Shown: piece by piece, positions 56,155-63,393 of the stretch
Layout: every line of letters begins with the position of its first letter
Numbering within the stretch: the first letter of the stretch is position 1
Assembly (NCBI GenBank): GCA_963726825.1
Contig: CAVSDT010000002.1
Location: 1,426,001-1,490,000 of the forward strand
Length of the DNA stretch: 64,000 nucleotides
Origin: DATLGB01 sp963726825
GTDB lineage: Bacteria; Actinomycetota; Thermoleophilia; Solirubrobacterales; Solirubrobacteraceae
Direction of reading: 5' to 3'
Translations under genes and position numbers: made by a program
Notes under the pieces: model-generated
Told to the model about the DNA's origin: nothing
Databases searched by the model: none
Seen by the model: only the letters and a program-made list of their open reading frames with translations

Positions 56155-56172
56155 TATCACCTGTGGTACCAC
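56155..56172. promoter_or_regulatory. probable autoregulatory operator of toxin-antitoxin operon
   Basis: GTGGTACCAC (56163-56172) is a perfect palindrome, and GGTATCAC just beside it is a direct near-repeat of GGTACCAC. This lies immediately upstream of the antitoxin start, where ribbon-helix-helix antitoxins usually bind. Confidence 0.55.
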
Positions 56173-56596
56173 GACGGACGTTCTGATGGTCTCCGTGGCC
56201 CGCGACTTCCGCGTGGCGACGCTCGGTGCGAGCGTACGAGTGAGCCAGGCGTAGAAGTGACCGTGGCGATCATCCTCGCGCGCTCCATCGGGACCACTGA
56301 ACCAGACGGGGCGCGGGCAGACGCCGGAACCACATCGCCCATGGACGAGCGGGCTACGCCGACGATGCGTTCGCCAGAGAACCGCTCGCGACAGTCGGGC
56401 GTCTGCTCGGTTCCAGGTTCCCGTGACGAGGAAGGCGTGGTGAACGCCGTGGGCGGCTCATTCACGAGTGAGACGTCCCGTGAGCCCCTTGACCGCCCCG
56501 GCTAGCCGGCCGAACTCGGACAACGGCGGGAAGGTGGTGGCCAACAGCGGTCGCCAATGGCAGACGGGCCGCACCAACAACTCGCGCCGGGAACGA
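56173..56596. other. gene-free stretch between toxin-antitoxin operon and tRNA-Gly
   Basis: About 420 bases with lower GC and mixed codon character. An 82-codon frame at 56257-56505 exists, but it lacks a ribosome site and its product is Ser/Thr/Arg-rich without recognisable features. I see no RNA gene or repeat here. It may be remnant sequence next to the tRNA. Confidence 0.5.
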
Positions 56597-56622
56597 GAAA
56601 GGCCCGCATCTGCGGGCCTTTC
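56597..56622 (-). terminator. rho-independent terminator after tRNA-Gly
   Basis: GAAAGGCCCGC and GCGGGCCTTTC form a perfect 11-bp stem with loop ATCT, directly downstream of tRNA-Gly on the minus strand. Confidence 0.78.
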
Positions 56623-56629
56623 GTCGCGA

Positions 56630-56703
56630 AGCGGATGAAGGGACTCGAACCCTCGACCTTCTGCATGGCAAGCAGACGCTCTAGCCAACTGAGCTACATC
56701 CGC
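56630..56703 (-). tRNA. tRNA-Gly (GCC)
   Basis: On the minus strand acceptor GCGGATG pairs with CATCCGC, discriminator T, anticodon stem TCTGC/GCAGA with loop TTGCCAT giving anticodon GCC, T-arm GAGGG-TTCGAGT-CCCTT. No CCA is encoded. Confidence 0.93.
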
Positions 56704-56741
56704 GCGAGGCGCCAAGTGTAGCCGGGTCGGAGGCGAGGCGC

Positions 56742-57179
56742 TCAGGCGTCGAGCGTGACCGAGGCGCCGGCCAGGAAGCGACGCCGGTGCACCCGGGCTT
56801 TCGCCGGCACCACGGCGCGCAGCCGGACCACGCCGAAGGCGATGGTGGCGATCGCCGTTCCCGCGACCAGCTCCGCGGAGTCACCCGTGAGGGCGAGGAA
56901 GACCCCGACCCCGGCGGCCCAGGCGACCGTCTCGACCACCGTCTGGCGCCCGACGGCTCCGGCGCTCATGCGCGGCGGGCCCTCGACCGGCCGGCGGACG
57001 GCGGACGCGGTGGCCGCGCGGGCGCCCAGGACGGCCAGCAGCGAGCCGACGACCGCGACCGTGGGCAGGAGCCAGCCCGCGCGCTCCCAGCGACCGAACG
57101 CGGCCGCTTCCACGATGAGCACGATGCCCAGGAGGACAGCGCACCAGCCCTCGAGCTGCAGGTACCGGGCGAAGGGCAT
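56742..57179 (-). CDS. small membrane protein of unknown function
   Basis: A 145-residue protein with four hydrophobic segments (GWCAVLLGIVLIVEAAAFG, WLLPTVAVVGSLLAVLGA, ETVAWAAGVGVFLAL, VAGTAIATIAFGVVRL) and basic loops. The ATG at 57179 has GGGG close upstream. No family recognised. Confidence 0.7.
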   Translation of the reverse strand: MPFARYLQLEGWCAVLLGIVLIVEAAAFGRWERAGWLLPTVAVVGSLLAVLGARAATASAVRRPVEGPPRMSAGAVGRQTVVETVAWAAGVGVFLALTGDSAELVAGTAIATIAFGVVRLRAVVPAKARVHRRRFLAGASVTLDA

Positions 57180-57322
57180 CACCCCAGTGAAGGGCACGCG
57201 GCACCGCGAGGCCCTTCTCCCCCTGACATGGTCGTCTGCGGACCTCCCAGCGTGCGCGCAACGGCGCGTCCGGGCAGCCCTGCAGTGCGCCGGCGCCCGC
57301 CGGTCCGACAAAGGAGCCGCAC

Positions 57323-57484
57323 ATGCCCGAGAACTTCGACGACGCCAAGGGCAACATCAAGGAGAAGGCCGGTGACGTCTCCGGCGACAAGGACCTCAAG
57401 CGCGAGGGCCAGGCCGACCAGGCCTCCGGCAAGGTCAAGGAGGGCGTCGACAAGGCCAAGGACAAGCTGACCGGCAAGGACTGA
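57323..57484 (+). CDS. CsbD family general stress protein
   Basis: A 53-residue, highly charged protein beginning MPENFDDAKGNIKEKAGDVS and ending KDKLTGKD. The repeated K-E-K-A-G-x-x-x-G-D and G-Q-x-D-Q-x-x-G-K-V-K patterns are those of CsbD. AAGGAG lies 6 bases before the ATG. CsbD proteins are strongly induced by general stress in Bacillus; the molecular role is unknown. Confidence 0.9.
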   Translation: MPENFDDAKGNIKEKAGDVSGDKDLKREGQADQASGKVKEGVDKAKDKLTGKD

Positions 57485-57531
57485 CCGGTCCTGCTCGACG
57501 CGCGGTCCGTCGCGGCGCCCCGCTCCGGGGC

Positions 57532-57963
57532 GTGACGGCCCACCGCGGCCGCCGGGAGGCGCACGTCGACGCCTCCCCGCAGGAGTGCCTCGACGCCCTG
57601 ACGGACGTGCCGCGCCTGCACGAGTGGCAGCGTGCCCTGCGCCGTGCCCGCGTCGTCGCGCGCGAGCCCGACGGCGACGTGGTCGAGTTCGAGGTCGACG
57701 CGAAGGTGCGCACGCTGCGCTACCGCCTGCGGGTCACGCCGCAGCCGCCGGGCCTGCTGGACTCGGTCTACGTGTCCGGCCCGTTCCGTGACCTGTCGGC
57801 CCGTTGGACGTTCGAGCCCGCACCCAAGGGCGGGACGCTCGCCGCCGTCGAGGTCACGGTCGACCCCGGCCGCTGGGTCCCCGCGCCCGTCGTCAGGCTG
57901 GTCGAGGACGCCCTCCTGGGCCGCGCGGTCTCAGACCTGCAGCGGCGCTTCACCGCCGCTTGA
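57532..57963 (+). CDS. SRPBCC family protein (polyketide cyclase/START-like)
   Basis: A 143-residue helix-grip-fold protein. HVDASPQECLDALTDVPRLH is the standard opening of this family, followed by VEFEVDAKVRTLRYRLRV and ARWTFEPAPKGGTLAAVEV and a long C-terminal helix. It would bind a hydrophobic ligand. The start is GTG 57532. It lies 47 bases after CsbD and may be co-expressed. Confidence 0.82.
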   Translation: MTAHRGRREAHVDASPQECLDALTDVPRLHEWQRALRRARVVAREPDGDVVEFEVDAKVRTLRYRLRVTPQPPGLLDSVYVSGPFRDLSARWTFEPAPKGGTLAAVEVTVDPGRWVPAPVVRLVEDALLGRAVSDLQRRFTAA

Positions 57964-57983
57964 GCGCGACGGAACCCCGTCGC

Positions 57984-58388
57984 TCAGAGCGGATGGAGCG
58001 GGGTCAGCTCCTCCTGCGGGCGGTTGGTCAGGTCGCCGCCCTCCAGGATGAAGATCTCGCAGATCATGTCGGGATCCTGCTGGTTGCCGCTCATGAAGCC
58101 GACGACCCTGCGCCCCGTCGCGTCCTCGACGACCTGCTCGAAGCGGCTGCGCATCACCTCCTGGAAGGCCATGCGCTGGCCGATGACCGCTTCGGCCCGC
58201 CCCTCGCGGAACAGCGTCTGCTCGACGCGCGTGAACCCCCCGCGCAGCAGGCAGACGACGAGGTCGTCCTCGTAGTAGGTCTTCGCCCGCGTCGGCCCGC
58301 GCCCGTAGTACTCCTTCAGCAGCGCGACGAGGCCGTCCGAGATGGCCGTGAGCACGTCCCCGTGTGACCTGCGCGTCTGGTCAGGCAC
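57984..58388 (-). CDS. DUF2294 (YbcI-like) domain protein
   Basis: A 134-residue protein matching the DUF2294 layout: a first helix VLTAISDGLVALLKEYYGRG ending in the conserved GRGP, TYYEDDLVVCLLRGGFTRVE, a long helix QRMAFQEVMRSRFEQVVEDA and a final strand GRRVVGFMSGNQQDPD. The start is GTG 58388. Family function is not established, though it has been linked to ion transport annotations. Confidence 0.82.
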   Translation of the reverse strand: MPDQTRRSHGDVLTAISDGLVALLKEYYGRGPTRAKTYYEDDLVVCLLRGGFTRVEQTLFREGRAEAVIGQRMAFQEVMRSRFEQVVEDATGRRVVGFMSGNQQDPDMICEIFILEGGDLTNRPQEELTPLHPL

Positions 58389-58569
58389 AACGGGTGCTGG
58401 TGCTGGTGCTGGATTTCGATGACACGTTCGTGTCCTTCCGGGAATCGCGGAGCGTTTCGCAGAAGTCACGCGGCGACCCCACCCTGGGCGGTGGCTTCCC
58501 CGTCGATGCCCTCTCGCGTGGAGATTATCCGACTCCCCCACCCGGCGGCCAGCGTCGTCCGCGGCAGGC

Positions 58570-58705
58570 CCTACGGTCGATGTGCCTCGCCCCACGCGAG
58601 GTGACGAGGTGCCCAGCGAAGTCCGGTGCAAGCCCGGCGCTGTCCCGCAACGGTGAAGCCCCCAGGGAGGGGACGAGTCCGGTCGCCTGGCCCCCGTCCT
58701 CGGAA
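58570..58705 (+). ncRNA. cobalamin (B12) riboswitch
   Basis: The leader contains the conserved core AAGTCCGGTGCAAGCCCGG followed by CGCTGTCCCGCAACGGTGAAG, then GAGTCCGGTCGCCTGGC corresponding to the B12-box region. This matches the cobalamin riboswitch order: CCGGTG, CCGGCGCTGTCCCGC, AxxGTGA. It ends about 25 bases before the TTG start of the MetE-like gene, so it probably shuts off translation or transcription when cobalamin is plentiful. Confidence 0.85.
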
Positions 58706-58730
58706 ACCGTCCTCGAAGGAAGGGCTCACC

Positions 58731-59660
58731 TTGTCGCCGCACCCCGCCCGCGTCCTGCACCGGATCGCCCCCTGGTCGACCACCGGCATCGGCTCGCTGC
58801 CGTTCACGGACCCGGCCGCCGCCGCCCGGCACGCACTCGACGCCTACGAGCTGCCGTTCTGTCCCCAGCTGCCGCGGCTCGAGGGCGACATGGTCGCCGA
58901 GTGGCTGGGGACCGACCCCGGCCGCTGCGGCTGGTCGCCGCAACGCGATCGCGAGCGTCCCGTCGCGTGGACGGCGCTCCAGGCCGAGCTGACCCGCCGC
59001 CCGCCCGCACACGGGGTGGTCAAGCTCCAGGTCACCGGCCCGGTGACGCTCGCCCGGGCGCTCGGCGCAGGTGGCAGCCTCGCGCGCGAGATCGGGACCT
59101 GGCTGGCGGCCAACGCCGCCGGCCAGGTCGCAGCCCTGCGGACGCTCGGGCTCGACACGGTGCTGGTGGTGGACGAGCCCGCGCTCGCCGGCCCCGCCCG
59201 GCCCGGGATCGAGGCCGCCTGGGATCCGCTGCGCGGCGTCGCCGCCGCGTGGGGTCTGCACCTCTGCTGCGCGGTGCCTTGGGACCTCGTCACCGCGGCC
59301 GAGCCCGACCTCGTGTCCTTCGACCTCGCCGTCAACCCGGTCGACCGCCCGGCCGCCGTCGCGCTGCGTCGCCACGCCGCTCGCGGCGGCTCGGTGGCGT
59401 GGGGCGTGCTGCCCGCGCACCGGCCTGCGGGTCCGCGCCACGGCTACCTCCGGCTGCGCGCGGCCCTCGGCCGGGTCCACGTCGCACCCGAGCAGAGCCT
59501 GCTGACCGCGGGCTGCGGGACGGGATGGCTCAGCGAGCGGCGGGAGGTCGCGGTGGCCACCGCGCTCAGCGCCGTGGCGGCGTCCCGCCGCCCGGGAGTG
59601 GCTCGCCGGCCGCCAGCGCGTCGATCGTCGCGCGGGCCCCGTGCTCGCGCAGGCTCGTGA
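58731..59660 (+). CDS. short cobalamin-independent methionine synthase (MetE)-like protein
   Basis: A protein of about 309 residues covering only the catalytic half of MetE. It starts at TTG 58731 after AAGGAAGGG and opens APWSTTGIGSLPFTDP. Zinc-type ligands are seen in GLHLCCAVPW (His-x-Cys) and TAGCGTGWLSER (Cys). A B12 riboswitch precedes it, so expression should rise when cobalamin is scarce. Short MetE proteins without the folate half are known in archaea and some bacteria to accept methyl groups from corrinoid donors, so its donor is an open question. The 3' end overlaps the convergent mannitol dehydrogenase by 95 bases. Confidence 0.83.
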   Translation: MSPHPARVLHRIAPWSTTGIGSLPFTDPAAAARHALDAYELPFCPQLPRLEGDMVAEWLGTDPGRCGWSPQRDRERPVAWTALQAELTRRPPAHGVVKLQVTGPVTLARALGAGGSLAREIGTWLAANAAGQVAALRTLGLDTVLVVDEPALAGPARPGIEAAWDPLRGVAAAWGLHLCCAVPWDLVTAAEPDLVSFDLAVNPVDRPAAVALRRHAARGGSVAWGVLPAHRPAGPRHGYLRLRAALGRVHVAPEQSLLTAGCGTGWLSERREVAVATALSAVAASRRPGVARRPPARRSSRGPRARAGS

Positions 59661-61008
59661 GCGCGGCGACGTAGGCCGCGGTGAAGCGCTCGTCGGCGGC
59701 GAGGTCGCCGAACAGGGCCTCGTCGCGGATGAAGGCGAGCGGGTCCTCCCGGCTCTCGCGAGCCCGGGCGGTGAGCGTGTCGGCGAGGCGGTCGACGACC
59801 TCGATCGGCTCCCCCCGCTCGTCGATGCCCTCGGCGTAGCGCGTCCAACTCGCGACGACCGCGGCCGAGCGGTGCACCTCCCCGCCCCGCTCGAGGTTGG
59901 CCGCGATCACCGGGACCAGCCAGCGCGGGATCCGGTCCGAGGACTCCGCGCACAGCCGGGCGACGGTGTCGCGGACCTCGGGGTTGGCGAAGCGCTCGAG
60001 CAGCGTCGCGCGGTAGTCGTCGAGGTCGACGCCGGGGACCGCCGGGAGGGTCGGCGTCCCCTCCCGGAGCATGTAGCCGCCGAGGAAGTCGCGGAAGGCA
60101 GGGTCCTGCGCCGCCTCGTGGACGAGCTCGAAGCCGCACAGGTGGGCGAAGTAGCACAGCGCCTGGTGGCTGGCGTTGAGCAGCCGCAGCTTCATCAGCT
60201 CGTAGGGCCGGACGTCGTCGACGACCTGCACGCCGGCCTCCTCGTAGGGCGGGCGCCCCGCGACGAAGGCGTCCTCGAGCACCCACTGCACGAACGGCTC
60301 GCTCACGACGGGCCAGCGGTCCTCGACGCCGAAGCGCTCCTGCACCTCGCGGCGGTCGGCATCGGTGGTACGGGGGGTGATGCGGTCGACCATCGAGGCG
60401 GGGAACGCGACCTCGGCCCCGATCCAGGCGTGCAGGTCGTCGCCGGCCGCCTCGGCGCGGGCGAGGGTGACCGCGCGGGCGCGGGCGCCGTTTGACTCGA
60501 GGTTGTCGCAGGACATGATCGTCAGGCCGCCGTGGCCGGCGTCGCGACGGCGGCCGAGCGCGGTGACGAGCAGGTCGAAGGTCGCGTTGTCCTCCGTGTA
60601 CCCGCCCTCCGTGACCGTCAGGGAGACGATCCGCGTCGCGGGGTCGGCGATCCGGGCGATCAGCGGCTCGGGGTCGGCGGCGCCGTCGATGTAGTCGACG
60701 ATCGACCCGATCACGCGCGGCTCGAGGGTCCCGTCGGCGTGCTTGAGCACGAGCGTGTAGAGGTGGTCCTGCGCCGCGAGGGCGTCGCGGATGCCGGCGT
60801 CGGACTCGAGTACCCCGGCGCCGCAGATGCCCCACGCCTCCCCGTGGCCCCGACGCAGCAGCTCGTCGTGGAACATGGCCTGGTGCGCGCGGTGGAAGCC
60901 GCCGACGCCGATGTGCACGACGCTCGCGACGACGGCATCGCGGTCGTACTCGGGGACCGGCACGGTCGCCGCCAGATCGCGGAGCGTTGCGGACCTGAGC
61001 GCGGTCAC
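59566..61008 (-). CDS. mannitol dehydrogenase family protein
   Basis: A 480-residue long-chain polyol or sugar-acid dehydrogenase. The Rossmann segment is VVHIGVGGFHRAHQAMFHD, followed by SLTVTEGGYTEDN, MSCDNLESNG and the catalytic Lys/Asn/His in MKLRLLNASHQALCYFA. The start is GTG 61008, 10 bases after a small upstream gene. It oxidises mannitol, arabinitol or a uronate (fructuronate/tagaturonate reductases share the fold). No transporter is adjacent. Confidence 0.9.
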   Translation of the reverse strand: MTALRSATLRDLAATVPVPEYDRDAVVASVVHIGVGGFHRAHQAMFHDELLRRGHGEAWGICGAGVLESDAGIRDALAAQDHLYTLVLKHADGTLEPRVIGSIVDYIDGAADPEPLIARIADPATRIVSLTVTEGGYTEDNATFDLLVTALGRRRDAGHGGLTIMSCDNLESNGARARAVTLARAEAAGDDLHAWIGAEVAFPASMVDRITPRTTDADRREVQERFGVEDRWPVVSEPFVQWVLEDAFVAGRPPYEEAGVQVVDDVRPYELMKLRLLNASHQALCYFAHLCGFELVHEAAQDPAFRDFLGGYMLREGTPTLPAVPGVDLDDYRATLLERFANPEVRDTVARLCAESSDRIPRWLVPVIAANLERGGEVHRSAAVVASWTRYAEGIDERGEPIEVVDRLADTLTARARESREDPLAFIRDEALFGDLAADERFTAAYVAALTSLREHGARATIDALAAGEPLPGGGTPPRR

Positions 61009-61018
61009 GCCCGCGAGC

Positions 61019-61183
61019 CTACTCCGGCGGGTCGAGCAGGCGGCCGAGCAGGCCACGGCGCGGCGAACTCGGTGCGGGTCGCGTCGCGACGCGGCGCAGG
61101 TCCTCCTCGAGGTCCTCGATCCACTCGAGGTCGGGATCCTGGTCCTCGGGCACGGCAGGGGGAGGAGGTGCGTTGCCCGTCAT
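61019..61183 (-). CDS. small acidic hypothetical protein
   Basis: A 54-residue frame, MTGNAPPPPAVPEDQDPDLE ... GLLGRLLDPPE, with an acidic middle and basic tail. It ends 10 bases before the mannitol dehydrogenase start, and GC at third positions is high, so it is probably translated. Not recognised. Confidence 0.45.
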   Translation of the reverse strand: MTGNAPPPPAVPEDQDPDLEWIEDLEEDLRRVATRPAPSSPRRGLLGRLLDPPE

Positions 61184-61278
61184 CGGCACCCCGTGTGCCC
61201 GTTGCGCGCGCAACCGGAACCTGACATGCGTCCAGACGACGGGTACGGCGCGTCGGCGGTGCCCGTCATGATGGGGCG

Positions 61279-62112
61279 ATGCGCCTCGTCACCGCCGTCC
61301 TCGTCCTTGCCGGGCTCCTCCTCGCGCCGGCGACCGCGACGGCCGAGAGCGTCGTCGAGACCGACGGCGCGACGACGGCGACGCTGCGCTGGACCCCACC
61401 CGCCGGGGACGCGATCGGCGACCGCGACCTGCGGCTGACCATCGTGCGCGCCGGCACGACGGTCTTCGACGGCGACCCCGGGGTGCGGGGATGCACGGGC
61501 CCGGACGCCGGCTGCGCCGTGCAGCCGTTCGGGTCCGGGCCGCTGACGGTGCGCGACCTCGACGGCGACGCGGAGCCGGACGTGCTGGTGTGGCTCTTCA
61601 CGGGGGGCGCGCACTGCTGCGCCGTCGTGCGCGCCCTGCACCTCGACCCGGGCGCCGGCACCTTCGCGGGGCCGACGCGGAACTTCCGCGACGCGACCCC
61701 GACCCTGCGCGACCTCGACGCCGACGGCCGTCCCGAGCTGCTCGGCGCCGACGCGCGCTTCGCGTTCGCCTTCGCGTCGTTCGCCGGCTCGGGCCTCCCG
61801 CTGCAGGTCACGGCGCTGCGTGGCGGGGTCTTCACCGACGTCACGCGCCGCTTCCCCGGGCGCATCCGCGCCGACGGGCGCCGTTGGAAGCGCGTCTACC
61901 GCGCGCAGCTGCGCGGCGACGCCGGCGAGCAGCACGGCGCCCTGGCGGCGTGGGTCGCCGACCGGTACCTGCTCGGCGAGGGCCGGGCGGCGCAGGCGTT
62001 CCTGCGGCGTGAGCTGGCCACCGGGCACCTGGACCGTGGCGCGACTCCCCGCTCGGGGCGGGCCTTCGTCCGGGCGCTCAAGCGCACGCTGCGTCAGTTG
62101 GGGTACCGCTGA
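61279..62112 (+). CDS. secreted FG-GAP/VCBS-like protein of unknown function
   Basis: A 277-residue exported protein. The signal peptide is LVTAVLVLAGLLLAPATATA-E. Calcium-loop-like DGD motifs occur in LTVRDLDGDAEPDVLVWL and LRDLDADGRPELLG, with the conserved FTGGAHCCAVVRAL between them. The C-terminus is basic. Similar proteins are common in actinobacteria without a known role. Confidence 0.78.
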   Translation: MRLVTAVLVLAGLLLAPATATAESVVETDGATTATLRWTPPAGDAIGDRDLRLTIVRAGTTVFDGDPGVRGCTGPDAGCAVQPFGSGPLTVRDLDGDAEPDVLVWLFTGGAHCCAVVRALHLDPGAGTFAGPTRNFRDATPTLRDLDADGRPELLGADARFAFAFASFAGSGLPLQVTALRGGVFTDVTRRFPGRIRADGRRWKRVYRAQLRGDAGEQHGALAAWVADRYLLGEGRAAQAFLRRELATGHLDRGATPRSGRAFVRALKRTLRQLGYR

Positions 62113-62184
62113 ACCCCTGCGCGGTCGAGGTGGACGGATGTCCGGTCCGTCTCGCCGGCCCTGCCGCCGACAGAGTCGTCGAGG

Positions 62185-63384
62185 ATGCCCGTGCCGACCC
62201 TGTCCCCCGAGCGTGCCCGGCGCGGCCTCGTCGCGCTCTACGGACTGCTGCTCACCGGCCTGATCTTCGCCTACGCGCTGCTGGCACCACCCTCGCGCTG
62301 GGATGACCCCGTCACCTTCGGCGCCCTCGCCGCGCTCGCCGTCATCGCCGTCCGCTGCGAGGCGGCGCTTCCCGCCCGGGTGCGGGTCGGCTCCCTGCCG
62401 GGCCTGAGCCTCGTCGCGGTCGCCCTCCTCGGCCCCCTCCCGGCGCTGCTGGTCCTCGGGGCGGCGCTGCTGACCCCGGCGCTCGTGCAGCGCGAGCGGC
62501 TGCTGCGGTCCGGCAACCTGGCCAACGTCGCCGGCCATGCCGCCTACGTCCTCGCCGCCGCCGTGGTCCTCGAGCGCCTGGGAACCGGTCCGCTGGGTCT
62601 GCTGGCCGCCGCTGCGGCGCAGTTCGCGATCAACTGGCTGGTCGGCCCGGCGCTGTTCACCACGCTGTGGCAGGGGCTGCCGTTCGCCGAGGCCGTCGCC
62701 CTCGGCCGGGCCGCGCTGGCGAGCGGGGTCGCCGTCGGCGCGCTCGCGGCGCTGACGGTGCTCGCCACCCCCGTCGCCGGGACGTCGGCCCTCGCGCTCT
62801 TCGCGCTCATCGTCGTGATGCCGCAGGCGACGCTGGCCTACCTCGGCCGCAGCCGGCCGGTCGCCGATCTCGACCACGCGACCGCGACCGCCCGCTACGC
62901 CCGCGCCCTGGCGGTGGAGCACGGCCTCGGGCGCGCCGAGCGCGACCGCGTCGACACCGTCGCCCGGCTCGTCGCGCGCCGCCGCCCGACGGGCGCCGCG
63001 GTCGACCACATGGTCGCCACCCTCACCGATCGGTCCGCCGCCGCCTGCGACGCCGGGCACCTCACGGAGTGGTGGGACGGGACGGGCGGCCCGGCGAACC
63101 TGCACGCGGGGATGATCCCCGACGCGGCCCGCATCGTCGCCGTCGCCGACGCGTGGGCGACGCTCACGACCGGCGACGCGCACGCCCTCACGCACGCGGA
63201 CGCGATGGCGCACCTACGGGCGGAGGCCGGGCAGCGCCTGGACCCCGACCTGGTCGCCTGCGCCGAGCGGATCGCGTTCGGGCTCGGCCCCGCCTCGGAG
63301 CCGGGCCTGCAGCTGCTCGCGGTCCCGCCGGCACTCCGCCGCCGGTTCGCGCCCGCCGGCGCGCCCCTGGCGGGCGCGCTCTAG
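62185..63384 (+). CDS. membrane protein with degenerate HD-GYP-like C-terminal domain
   Basis: A 399-residue protein. Seven or so hydrophobic segments fill residues 15-225 (for example GLVALYGLLLTGLIFAYALL). The soluble part then matches the order of an HD-GYP phosphodiesterase: HATATARYARALAVEHGLG, then EWWDGTGGPANLHAGMIPDA, ARIVAVADAWATLTTGDAHA and LRAEAGQRLDPDLVACA. The HD pair and the GYP triplet are missing (GGP remains), so cyclic-di-GMP hydrolysis is unlikely. It may be a pseudo-enzyme sensor. Confidence 0.72.
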   Translation: MPVPTLSPERARRGLVALYGLLLTGLIFAYALLAPPSRWDDPVTFGALAALAVIAVRCEAALPARVRVGSLPGLSLVAVALLGPLPALLVLGAALLTPALVQRERLLRSGNLANVAGHAAYVLAAAVVLERLGTGPLGLLAAAAAQFAINWLVGPALFTTLWQGLPFAEAVALGRAALASGVAVGALAALTVLATPVAGTSALALFALIVVMPQATLAYLGRSRPVADLDHATATARYARALAVEHGLGRAERDRVDTVARLVARRRPTGAAVDHMVATLTDRSAAACDAGHLTEWWDGTGGPANLHAGMIPDAARIVAVADAWATLTTGDAHALTHADAMAHLRAEAGQRLDPDLVACAERIAFGLGPASEPGLQLLAVPPALRRRFAPAGAPLAGAL

Positions 63385-63393
63385 GGTTCGCCC

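Noticed and set aside
56257..56505. 82-codon open frame
   Set aside because: No ribosome site, unusual Ser/Thr/Arg composition and no recognisable pattern; probably chance.
58515..58530. Fifth copy of the CGATAATC motif (GAGATTATCCGAC)
   Set aside because: Only GATTATC matches; the palindromic CGAT...ATCG core is absent and the downstream gene is riboswitch-controlled.
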